64,000 bases of DNA from the NCBI RefSeq assembly GCF_012489685.1, contig NC_080043.1, positions 43,477,127-43,541,126 of the forward strand. Reading direction: 5' to 3'. Shown here piece by piece: positions 42,206 to 52,382 of this stretch. A program made the position numbers and the translations under genes. Below the pieces are notes generated by a model. It did no database searches. It was not told where the DNA came from and saw nothing but the letters and a program-made list of their open reading frames with translations. Each line of letters starts with the position of its first letter. Positions within the stretch are counted from its first letter, which is position 1. This DNA is from Lotus japonicus. Its lineage: Eukaryota > Streptophyta > Magnoliopsida > Fabales > Fabaceae.

Positions 42206-45200
42206 TGTAACACCCCGATTTCGGTGGCGTCACTTTAGTAACCAAAAGTAAACTATTGCGGAAAAACGTGAATATTTTTTTTCGATCGATAATATAAACA
42301 AGACTGAAATAAAGATAACGCAATTGCGAAGACAACAGAACTAATATACATTATAAATCACAGCCCCCGCTGTAAGTACCCAACCTCGTCACGAGTAAAC
42401 CTCCAGTGACGGAAAAGAGAAAGTGTAGCGTCCGTAGGCAATATATACAAACCAAAGAAAAGGTAAGTGTTCGCAACACAAAACCTCAAAATGAGAATAA
42501 GTCAGCCCAGATGGCCTAAAACAAGACCTCCTAAGTCCAACCAACTCTCTGTGATTCCCGTAAAGAAACCACACAAAAAGCTATCGGCGGGAAACTACCC
42601 TGTTCCCAAAGAAAACAAATGGTGTTCAGAGCTAAGACTCTACTCCTACACTAATCCCATCTCGAGGAGCTCACACTAACACTCAATCCTCCATGCTAGC
42701 ATGATCGTCGTCCGAATTCGAAATCCAGAACGACCTAGTCTATGTACACCATCCGTCCTCCTCTCGCGACCGCGATGCGCTCCTGTTCCAGCGTCTCAAC
42801 CCTAATTCCCCCCGAAGGGTGAACCGTCGTGAACCAGCCCGCCAAAGACATCTGACAAAGGGCGTTTGTCCGCCAAAGCACACACAGAAGACGCGAGGGT
42901 CAACTCCAAAGAATTATATAAATAATACCACCAATAGATACCGATAAAAGATTAGCCACTTAGGCTTATAACTAGGGATAACATCCTAGGGTTGCATATT
43001 CCACAATGAATATAAACGACAGTAAATCACAGTTAACATGCCTCAAATAGAATTAACAAGTATCAAACACACTCATCAACTAAGTCAGTATGCATGTTGC
43101 ATGAAATGATATGCAGGTTAACCCAGTCAACCAATATGCAATCCGGAACGGATGGACATCAAATGGATCAGCCCTAACACCAGCCACGGTGGGACCATTT
43201 CGGCCCGCGTGCCTTTTACACCACACAAAGGTAGTCAGATCAGCATAAAACCCGAAGGCCTGCCATTCGGTCTGCTACTAAGAGTCACCTAGCAGCGCTC
43301 TTACGCGGAAATCCCGGTCTTATAACCATTTTGGAATCCGCCGTGGTCCGGTATCTCGCCGTGTTTAAACCACTTAATGAGTGCATGCAATGCAGTGATT
43401 AGCCAAACAACGTCTCCGACCTCACTCGACACGTCGCCACGTGTTCTAACTAAATTAATGTCTCTAAAAGCTTACCCTAAGGTAAAAGTCGATTCTGCGA
43501 CAAAATACAATAATCATAAAATGAGTGCAACCACTCACGATAACTCTTCGAGTCATCAATGCTCTCACGAAGTCTCCCGCTTCAGTGGAGTCTCACACAT
43601 TCACAAAGTCTCACGCTTCAGTGAAGTTTTATGCTTTCACAAGGTCTCACGCCTCAGTGAATTTACACACTTGCACGAAGTCTCACGCTTCAGTGAAGAT
43701 TCACGCTCTCACAAGGTCTCACGCCTCAGTGGAGTTCCATGCTTTTCACAAGGTCTCACGCCTCAGTGAAGATTCACGCTTTCACAAGGTCTCACGCCTC
43801 AGTGAAGCTCCATGCTGTTCACGAGGTCTCACGCCTCAGTGAAGATCCATGCTTTCCACAAGGTCTCACGCCTCAGTGGAGTATCCCGCATTCACAAGGT
43901 CTCACGCCTCAGTGAAGCTTCTCGGCTCATCCCTTGGATGGCTAAACAAACTGCTCAACGAGCAAAGAGTATCAACCTACTCAAAACCTCTTAACATTCT
44001 CAACACTTAGGATCCGACGACACTTCTCGCTTTCCAAAACTAAGATTTGACTTCCAAGCCTTCCTTTCGAGATTGTTATCCTTACTTAAAGATTTAGAGG
44101 TTGTTTAATGTCTTATGAGTTTTCCTTATAAAATAGATTTCATTTTGTCTTATCGCAAATCTTATAAATTTTCAAAATCTCCAAATCCCAAATCATTTCC
44201 AGAGAATGTCTCGATCCACTAAACAAAAAAAGGCCCGAACCTCGTTCGTCCTATCAAGCTTCCTCAAAACTCTCAAAATAAAATCGGCATGACCTGCCCG
44301 CTATTCTCACGATTCAGAATCTCAGATTTCATAGCAGCAGCATAATTAACTCATCACAGTCAACAACATGTCATATATCAATACATCTCATCATAAACAC
44401 TTAGCACTTAGCATATAAAGCATGCACCACACATCCTAGATTACCCACATAGCACATAGCATGTAAGTCAATCTCAAAAACATTCAGTAGATGAATCATC
44501 TACATTGTCAGCCGAAGCCTCAGAAAACATTTTCCAATCACACACAATCCAGTGCATAAACAGTAAACAATGTCGAAAACATCGACCCTAAGCATTAACT
44601 AGAGATTCAGTGAGAAGCCCTCACCTGTAAATTCTCCAGGACGATCTCCTAACACTTGTTCACAATCAAAGGCTTGCTCCTCTGGGAATTCCTCAAAATC
44701 ACCTTTAGAGCAAAACCACAGAAATACTATCAGAATCTATCGAAAACTAAGCTATCGATACTTACTAAGGTTACTCGAAAGAATCTATACTCTAAGGTAC
44801 GATAATCTAGCGCGAAAGACAAGTTTTCGGAAAAGGAAATTTTCCTCCTCCCCCTTAATAGGTTCGGCCACTTTAGGTAATTAGGGGACTCGATTTTTCT
44901 TCGATCAAACTTGGTTCCTATGCTATCATTAGCCGTAACTAAGGGTATTCTGAACTCGGAAAAATTATCGGATCAAAAACTGTCGCAGGGGTATTTTGGT
45001 CATGATTTTTAACTTAGAAATTTCAAAACTGAAATCCCAAAAACCAAATTTTGCAGGGACGTCACCAACGACGTTTATGACAACTAATCCTACTAGCACT
45101 AAGCTAAGGCGATAGTTTTCAGCCTAAAGGTTGAAGCTTTACTCCAAAAACTCCAAATATGGGTATTTAAGGCTAAAATTGATTCCGGCGGAATTCCGGC

Positions 45201-46232
45201 GACATAACGGAAAATCTAACCCGGCAGAAGTGATCTTGGGCACATAAGGAAGAGGTTTAGAATTAGAAATGAAATATTCAGGATAGTTTTGGAAAAACCC
45301 ATAAACTATCAGCTCAGAAAAGTCTACAGAAAAGCTATGGAAAAAGCGATCAGAGGTAAGGATTAGCGACTATACCTCGAAACCTTGAAGCAGCAACTGA
45401 TTGATCGACGATCAAGCAAGAATTGAATAAAAGCTCTTCTTGCTCTTCCTTCTATGGAGCTCGCGGCCTTGGAGAGAAAATGGAGGAGTTTTTGCAATTT
45501 TTCTCACCTTTCTTGCTATATATAGAGGTTGGCAATTCGCGGGAAAATGAAAGTTTCGCGAATCTGATTTTTCCGGCGTCATTCTCCGTGAATTAATAGA
45601 TATGTTTTGGCGAAAGAATTCCAAAACTAAAAAGATGTCTCCTTGTATTTTTGGCAACTAATGCATAGTCGGTGTAAAACTATTTTACCCGATAAGTTGC
45701 TTTTTGCATCGAATGTCGGAATAGAAAATTTCCTTCGGAAGAAAGATTGAAATCATCAAGAGAAATGGGTGTACGCGTGTGGAATATTCATTTGAAGCTC
45801 TGAATAGAAAAAGTCTTCATTGTCGAGAAATTCTAGGGTTTTGAAATACCAGGGTTTCGGTTTCGGCAAACTTCCGATGATTGGAATCGGACGTTCGTAG
45901 ATTCTAGAGTTTCGCCTCGAAACGATTGTGATATATGGAAAAAGAGAAGTTCTAACATTTCTTTGAAGATTTTTGGAATTAACTTCCATCGTGCCTAAAA
46001 GTGAAAACTAGCTATATTATAGGGTTTCTGACCTAGGTTTAAACATATAACGATCGTGTTATAATTTAAATCGACTTCAATACGATCCTCAGCCTTTTCC
46101 TGAACTTTCTCCTTCATACATTTATTTCATTAAATAAACTTTTGTCCAGGTTTTCCCTTCACGATACATCAAGCCTAATCGTAAATGGAAATCTCTTCCG
46201 CTTATTCTAAGCTTAAAAACTTGGGTCTTACA
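42206..46232 (-). repeat. 4-kb solo LTR of the chromovirus-type family, TSD ATAAG
   Basis: It starts TGTAACACCCCGATTTCGG and ends CTTGGGTCTTACA, flanked by ATAAG at 42201-42205 and 46233-46237. It is 4027 bp, unusually long for an LTR. On the minus strand: U3 with CGAACGTCCGATTCC (about 45890), TATA CTATATATAG (about 45520), leader, donor-like GTTTCGAG|GTATAG (about 45375), an exon-like block about 44705-44636 ending ACAG|GTGAGG, a tandem-repeat region, GTTGACCCTCGC (about 42900), the acidic-ORF remnant (about 42700-42790) and the terminal block. No internal region is left. Confidence 0.9.
43560..43930 (-). repeat. Tandem repeat (~41 bp) in the 4-kb solo LTR
   Basis: About nine imperfect copies of TCACAAGGTCTCACGCCTCA plus GTGAAG(N)TTC(A/C)(C/T)GC. 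It occupies the same place between the TCGATTCTGCGA and TCCGACGACACTTCTCG blocks as the 61-bp array does in L1, but the monomer is unrelated. Confidence 0.82.
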
Positions 46233-46358
46233 ATAAGGGACCCACAACGCGTGCCAGCCAGTGAATGAATGTCCTGGCTTTACAGAATCAGATGTCAGGA
46301 CATCTGCTTCGACATCAGGTTGTTTTTAGCAAAATGCATGACAACAAAAGGAACAACA
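46233..46358 (-). repeat. SIRE-B 3' LTR, proximal part
   Basis: On the minus strand it starts TGTTGTTCCTTTTGTTG at 46358 directly after the polypurine tract. It includes the second copy of the ATAAG duplication made by the solo LTR insertion. Confidence 0.75.
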
Positions 46359-46372
46359 ATCTCCCCCTTTGT
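46359..46372 (-). other. SIRE-B polypurine tract
   Basis: Plus strand ATCTCCCCCTTTGT, element strand ACAAAGGGGGAGAT, next to the LTR start. A second similar purine tract is at about 46778-46790. Confidence 0.7.
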
Positions 46373-46701
46373 CAAATTTTGCCTAAAAACAACTTCATAA
46401 CCAGAGAGGGAAAAAACACACAGAATCAGCAGTGGAACAGAACAAAAACAGCACTCACCCTCAAAATAATGCTTCTTCATATGCAGACATAGAGGAACTC
46501 CAACTCAAATGAAGCATCCAACAGAACACATATAAACTGCTTGAAGTACATAAATCATAACCATAGCAGCACATAATTATTAACTTCCAAGTTAGACAAG
46601 CACACCAGCAGAACTTGAACAAACATAACATTGTCACACTGTCTTGACATAAACCTGCTAAATAATAGAAACCAGAAGCAGAAACAGAAAACAAAACACA
46701 G

Positions 46702-46782
46702 TCTTCAACATGAATCTTCTAACTAATGTTTTCAACATGAATCTTCTAACTAATGTCTTCAACATGGATCTGCTAACTACTC
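46702..46782 (-). repeat. 27-bp tandem repeat, three copies, in the SIRE-B 3' region
   Basis: TCTTCAACATGAATCTTCTA plus ACTAATG recurs with an exact 27-bp period at 46702, 46729 and 46756. The rest of 46373-46862 is non-coding. Confidence 0.85.
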
Positions 46783-46862
46783 CCCCTTTTTAGCATAAAT
46801 TTGGCAAAGGTTGTAAGTGACATAAAGCCAACTGACAAACAAAAGAGGACTAAAACTACAAT

Positions 46863-48611
46863 TTAAGCTTCAGATGAAGACTCCTCTTCCTCAGATCCTT
46901 CCTCCTCTACAGCATCACTTCTAGACTCACCCTCGTGACCTGCCTCCTCTTTAAGCTTAGCAATCAAAGTATCCACCTTCAGCTTCCTCTCAGTAGCAAC
47001 CTTGATAGACACCTGCAGCTCCTTTGAAAGATCCTCCAGTTCAGCAATAACACTCTGAGTTCCAGAAGCAGACATTGAAACAGGAATTGATGTCCTGCGA
47101 GATGGCATATCAATGTCCAGGACATGGGGATCCAGGAACAAGCGATGATCCAAAGTGATGGGGGTACCCTTAGGAAAAGCCACATCATCCATTCTGAGTA
47201 TATCAGGATGCTGCTTCAGGATGATAGCAGTCAGGAGTGAAGGAAAAGAAATAGGCAGCTTTACAGCACAAGTTTCTGCATGTTTCAAAGTTTGAGCAAA
47301 CACCAAAGAGCCAAAATCAAAAGGCACCTCAGTCCCAATTCTGTAGATCAGTTTGGCTAAAATTGCAGAGACAGCAGAGGTATGATGAGAAGGGATCCAA
47401 TTCACCACTCCTATCCTGTTCAGAATAGCATACTTCACACTCAATAACCCTGTAGATAAAAGCTTCTTAGCAGGCCACTTCTTCACTTGTCCAGTAGTGA
47501 GTTCCTTGGCAACCTTGTCCAAAGACAATTCTTCCTCAACAAACTCCACATCACTTCTTCCAAGGGCTTGGTTGATCACAGCAGGAGAAAAAGTTACACA
47601 TTTCCCTCGCACATAAACTTTCCTGAATTCAACACTTCCAGGAATGCCAACATCATCTGTCAAATTAACTAGGAACTCTTTCACTAGCTTCTCATAACAT
47701 TTTCCAATATCCATGACTGTCTTCCTTAGACCAGCCCGGTCAATGAGAGCAACAATCATCTTACACTCAAGCACATCCTTGCCAATCTCCCTTTCTTTTG
47801 CAATCCGGCGGTTGCAAACATATTTCCACTTGAGAACATTTTCAGCAGCATGAAAGGAAACATTATCAATAGGGAAAGAAGGAACATCTGAAGGAATTCG
47901 CTTACCAGAGAATTTCTTCTTTTCAGAAGTCCGAATGTCCTGAACATCGACTTCAACATCAGACTCAGATTCCCAATCAATCCTTGGAATTTTCTTCTTC
48001 TCAGCAGTTTTCTTTACCTTCTTGTGTGAGGAATCCACAACCTTTTGTTTACCTTTGCTCTTCACATCCATAGTGGATTTGGCCTTCTTTTGTGAACCAG
48101 AGGGGGTGTCTTCAACAAGAACCCTTCTTCTCTTCTTCATCCTGGCAGCAACACTTGCTAGAGGAACATCATCTGAGTCATCAGCATCTGAAATTTCATG
48201 AACAGATGGAGGAGATTTGGTAGACTCCTCAGAAGAGACCTCCTCGTGGGCTTCATTCTCTGGTTCTGAGTTCTTGGACTCAGAGGATGAATCCAGAGAT
48301 GGTGAATTCTCCTTATCAGGCACATTGGATACAGGAACTTCAGTTTGAGGAGCAGAAGCCTCAACATCTGCCTCTTCATCCGCAGAGGAAATTTCATGAG
48401 AAACATCCTCAAACACAGGTGAGTCACGAGTGCCCTGAGATCTCGTACTCGACTTGTAGCGCTTTCTGGTAGGAGTTCTTGAATTCTTTCTTGCATAATC
48501 CTTCTTGGATTGAGCGGAGGATTGCGCATTCGATCCCATAACCTTGACTCCAGAAGATGTCTTCTCAATCTTGCCTTTAATGGAGTCTTGCTTTCCTGAG
48601 ACTTGAGACAT
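46863..48611 (-). CDS. SIRE-B extra ORF downstream of pol (env-position, putative plant transposon protein)
   Basis: Open from 48770, but the likely start is the ATG at 48611 (MSQVSGKQDSIKGK), giving 582 residues without a break. The N-terminal half is a low-complexity Ser/Glu/Lys region with basic clusters (RMKKRRR, KKVKKTAEKKK). The C-terminal half (about 250-500) is a folded-looking domain (VRGKCVTFSPAVINQALG, KKWPAKKLLSTGLLSVKYAI, VVNWIPSHHTSAVSAILAKL) of the family annotated as 'putative plant transposon protein'. It ends with an acidic tail. No signal peptide or clear membrane span is seen, although the place is that of the env-like ORF of SIRE1/Maximus elements. It remains intact while pol is broken. 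Confidence 0.78.
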   Translation of the reverse strand: MSQVSGKQDSIKGKIEKTSSGVKVMGSNAQSSAQSKKDYARKNSRTPTRKRYKSSTRSQGTRDSPVFEDVSHEISSADEEADVEASAPQTEVPVSNVPDKENSPSLDSSSESKNSEPENEAHEEVSSEESTKSPPSVHEISDADDSDDVPLASVAARMKKRRRVLVEDTPSGSQKKAKSTMDVKSKGKQKVVDSSHKKVKKTAEKKKIPRIDWESESDVEVDVQDIRTSEKKKFSGKRIPSDVPSFPIDNVSFHAAENVLKWKYVCNRRIAKEREIGKDVLECKMIVALIDRAGLRKTVMDIGKCYEKLVKEFLVNLTDDVGIPGSVEFRKVYVRGKCVTFSPAVINQALGRSDVEFVEEELSLDKVAKELTTGQVKKWPAKKLLSTGLLSVKYAILNRIGVVNWIPSHHTSAVSAILAKLIYRIGTEVPFDFGSLVFAQTLKHAETCAVKLPISFPSLLTAIILKQHPDILRMDDVAFPKGTPITLDHRLFLDPHVLDIDMPSRRTSIPVSMSASGTQSVIAELEDLSKELQVSIKVATERKLKVDTLIAKLKEEAGHEGESRSDAVEEEGSEEEESSSEA

Positions 48612-48845
48612 GGTGAAATATGGTAGAGTATGCAGATTCAGAGGATCAAAGAAAAATTGAGAGCAAAGATGAATCAGAATTACACAATTAAAAAACTCAA
48701 TCAGTTGTAAGATAGAAACATGGCCGTTGGTGATGATTATATAGCAGTTGAGTGGATGAGAAACAATCATGATGATGATGTCATAACGGCAGTTATTGGT
48801 AGTTACAAGAGAACTAGCCGTTAGAGCAAAGTAATGCGGTAATTG

Positions 48846-49784
48846 CTATGCTTCTTGAAAGAGGAAAATCCCAAGATTTCCTCTCAATTTCTCAAATGTG
48901 ATAGCATCAAGTGGTTTGGTAAATATATCCGCCAATTGCTCTTCAGTAGGAACATGTTCTATAGTGATAATTTTATCTTCAACCAAGTCTCTAATGAAGT
49001 GGTGTCTGATATCAATGTGCTTGGTCCTGCTATGTTGAATAGGATTTTTGGAAATATTAATAGCACTAAGATTGTCACAGTATAGTGTCATAACATCCTG
49101 CTCGACTTCATACTCCTTCAGCATTTGTTTCATCCACATGAGTTGAGTGCAGCTACTCCCAGCAGCAATATATTCAGCTTCAGCAGTTGACAAGGAGACA
49201 CAATTTTGCTTCTTGCTGAACCAAGAGATCAAGTTGTTCCCTAAGTAGAAACAACCTCCAGATGTGTTTTTCCTATCATCAGCACTTCCTGCCCAATCTG
49301 CATCACAATAACCAACAAGAGTAGGATTCGTATCGTGTGTATAGAGAATACCATAATCACATGTACCATTAACGTATTTGATTATTCTCTTCACTTGCAA
49401 GAGATGACTAGTCTTTGGAGCAGCTTGATATCTAGCACAAGCACCTACAATAAAGGTGATGTCTGGCCTGCTAGCAGTAAGATACAGAAGACTACCAATC
49501 ATGCTCCTATATAAGCTTTGATCAACATCTTCTCCATGTTCATCCTTAGATAACTTGATATGTGTAGCAGCAGGAGTTCTTTTGTGACCTGCCTTTTCTA
49601 GTCCAAACTTCTTAACAATACTCCTAACATACTTGCTTTGTGAAATGAACAGAGAATCTTCCATTTGCTTAACCTGAAGACCCAAGAAATAATTCAACTC
49701 ACCTACCAAACTCATTTCAAATTCAGATTTCATTTGTTGAACGAAAAACGAAATGCTCCACCATCGTGTTCGACATTCCTCCAA
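48846..49784 (-). pseudogene. pol: SIRE-B RT C-terminus and RNase H
   Basis: Reads ELNYFLGLQVKQ (end of RT), then RNase H: YCDADWAGSADDRKNTSGG, SLSTAEAEYIAA, LYCDNLSAI and KHIDIRHHFIRD. It is separated from the RT frame by a 7-nt duplication-type insertion at about 49745-49760 (TTCGTTT/TTCGTTC), after which the frame continues as QQMKSEFEMS. Confidence 0.88.
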
Positions 49785-51056
49785 ATACTATATCATCTAC
49801 ATATATCTGTGCTATCATGAGCTTGCCTTTGTCATTCTTTACAAACAGGGTCTTGTCTATTCCTCCCTTGCAATAGCCATTGCTGACAAGAAATTCAGTG
49901 AGTCTTTCATACCATGCTCTTGGAGCCTGTTTCAATCCATACAGGGCCTTCTTCAGCTTGTACACATGGTCTGGATGATGAGGATCTATGAATCCTTTGG
50001 GTTGTTCAACATATACTTCTTCACTCAAGTACCCAGTCAGAAAAGCACTATTTACATCCATTTGATAGAGTCTAAACTTTAACAAACAAGCAACTCCCAG
50101 TAATAGCCTTATAGATTCCAGTCTAGCCATTGGAGCAAAAGTTTCATCAAAATCCACTCCTTCTATCTGAGTATAGCCTTGAGCAACCAATCTCGCTTTG
50201 TTTCTAGTGACCACTCCATTCTCATCTGACTTGTTCTTGAAAATCCATTTAGTACCAATAATGTTCACTCCTTCAGGACGTGAGATGAGGTCCCAAATTT
50301 CATTCCTTCTGAACTGATCAAGCTCTTCCTGCATTGCATTTATCCAGTATTCATCAGTTAGTGCTTCCTTGACATTTTTGGGTTCTATTTTAGAGATGAA
50401 ACAACCATGAGCAATGAAACTTTTAGATCTGGTAGTTACTCCTTCCTTAGGATCACCAATAATATTTTCTTGAGGGTGATTCTTCTGAATTCTGATGGAT
50501 GGGGCTTTGTTTGACTCAATCATTTTTCCTTCTTGTTCATCTGCACTAGTCACAGACTCATTGTCGAGGTCAATCGTTGGGACATCGGCTGGGACATCAG
50601 CATCATCATCTTCACTTGCAGTTGTCTCAGACATTTTGCTTGGTACATCATCTATAATAACATTGACAGATTCCATCATAACCTTTGTACGAGAGTTATA
50701 CACCCTATATGCTTTACTGTTTGTTGAGTATCCCATAAAGATGCCTTCATCACTCTTGGGATCAAGCTTCCTTCTTGGTTCACGATCAGCCAGAATATAA
50801 CATTTACTCCCAAAAATATGAAAATGTTTCACAGTAGGCTTCCTTCCTTTCTAGATTTCATACTGAGTGGATGAAGTTCCTGCTCTAATCGTTACTCTGT
50901 TGTGGACATAGCATGCAGTACTCATTGCTTCAGCCCAAAATTTCTTTGGAATCTTTCTTGCATGAAGCATCACCCTGGTGGATTCTTGAAGAGTTCTATT
51001 TTTCCTTTCCACAATACCATTCTGCTGAGGAGTGATGGGAGCAGAAAACTCATGAC
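49723..51056 (-). pseudogene. pol: SIRE-B integrase C-terminus and reverse transcriptase
   Basis: Integrase part: SHEFSAPITPQQNGIVERKN (catalytic Glu) and FWAEAMSTACYVHNRVT, then an in-frame TAG at 50851-50853 where the family has Trp. The RT frame (50832-49723) reads NAMQEELDQFRRNEIWDL, ARLVAQGYTQIEGVDFDETF, QMDVNSAFLTGYLSEEVYVE, LKKALYGLKQAPRAWY and the catalytic YVDD box (IYVDDIVFGG). Nearly full domain content, but not translatable as one protein. Confidence 0.9.
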
Positions 51057-52379
51057 TTAATCTGAGCCGCAGAAATCAGAGAATTTTGAGTTCTCAAACT
51101 CTCTTCCATGATCACTTCTGATTCTTACTACAGTACTGCTTTTCTCAGTTTGAAGCTTCAGGCAAAGCCTCATGAAAATCTCAAATGTCTCTGATTTTTC
51201 TTTCATGAAATCAATCCAAGTGTACCTGGAAAAATCATCAACATACACAAAAACATATTGTTTACCTCCCAAACTTTCAACTTGCATGGGTCCCATTAGA
51301 TCCGTGTGTAGCAGTTCAAGGACCTTTGTCGTGGTTGGATGTTGGAGCTTTGCATGGGACATCTTGGTTTGCTTTCCAATTTTGCACTCTCCACATATTC
51401 TTCTCTCACCAATTTTTAACTTTGGTAAACCACGAATAGCTTCTTTAGAAATGATCTTCTGCATGCTCTTAAGATTGATATGACCCAATCTCTGGTGCCA
51501 TAGATTCAGCTCATCAACTTTTGATATCAAGCATCTAAAGACTTGTGCCTTCTCGGGTGGGACCCACATGTAGCAGTTGTCTTTGGATCTGATTCCTTGC
51601 ATCATTACTTTATGATCATTTGTTGTTACAACACATACTGCCTTACTGAATAACACATCAAGACCTTGATCACAGAGTTGACTTATGCTGATAAGATTGG
51701 CAGTCAGTCCTTTAACAAGCAACACATCATCCAAATCTGGGGATCCAGGATTTACCAGTTTTCCTATTCCCTTGATCTTTCCTTTTGCTCCATCTCCAAA
51801 GGTGACAAAATTGCTGGCGTATGCTTTGATATTTTCAAGATATTCCTTGTTTCCAGTCATATGTCTTGAACAACCACTGTCAAAGTACCAGTCTTCACAT
51901 GATGATGCTCTAAAAGATGTGTGAGCTATGAGGCATGTCACTTGGTCTTTGGGTTTCCAAGTCTTCTTGATCAGTTTCTCCTTTGAATCCTTCAACACAT
52001 TCTGTCTCTGAGGATAGCCATAGAGTTTGAAACAATATGGCTTTATGTGGCCATTTCTTCCACAGTAGTGGCATCTCCAAGGGTTAGACTTATCATTTTT
52101 CAGCTGAGAACCCCTATGTTGAGGCACATGTTGAGACATCGGGTTGGACAACTGATAGTTGATGGAATTATTGAATTCATATTTCATTTTAGCACCAACA
52201 AATTTCTTTGGCTGCTTTTTATTTTCTTTGTTGGAAGTATTGTAATTGAAGCCAGTTCCTTTCACGCTCCTCCCTTGTTTGCTTGTTTCCTTTAGAATCT
52301 CATCCAGCATGTCAGATCCACTATTCAGCATACGCACAGATTTATGAGTAGCTTCAAGTTTATTTGTCAGAGTGACCAC
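51057..52379 (-). pseudogene. pol: SIRE-B Gag C-terminus, protease and integrase N-terminal part
   Basis: Open for 440 codons. CCHC knuckle C103-C106-H111-C116 (CHYCGRNGHIKPYC), protease active site D167 (DSGCSRHMTG), GAG-pre-integrase motif (LWHQRLGHINLKSM), integrase zinc part (CGECKIGKQTK) and first two catalytic Asp (LLHTDLMGP, IRSDHGREF). A small indel at about 51058 ends the frame at CGSD. The upstream end is cut at 52383 by the tandem chromovirus-type element; the rest of gag should lie beyond 64000. Confidence 0.9.
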
Positions 52380-52382
52380 TTT

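Noticed and set aside
43377..43994. Repeat-containing ORFs in the solo LTR array
   Set aside because: Products of the 41-bp repeat read on the strand opposite to the element; not conserved in related LTRs.
41459..46237. ATAAG occurring as duplication for both SIRE-B (left) and the solo LTR as a shared target preference
   Set aside because: Two cases of a 5-mer, one with only one side visible; chance is sufficient.
46863..48770. Extra ORF as a true viral-type envelope gene
   Set aside because: No signal peptide, glycosylation-rich ectodomain or clear membrane anchor seen; the conserved half matches a plant transposon-associated family.
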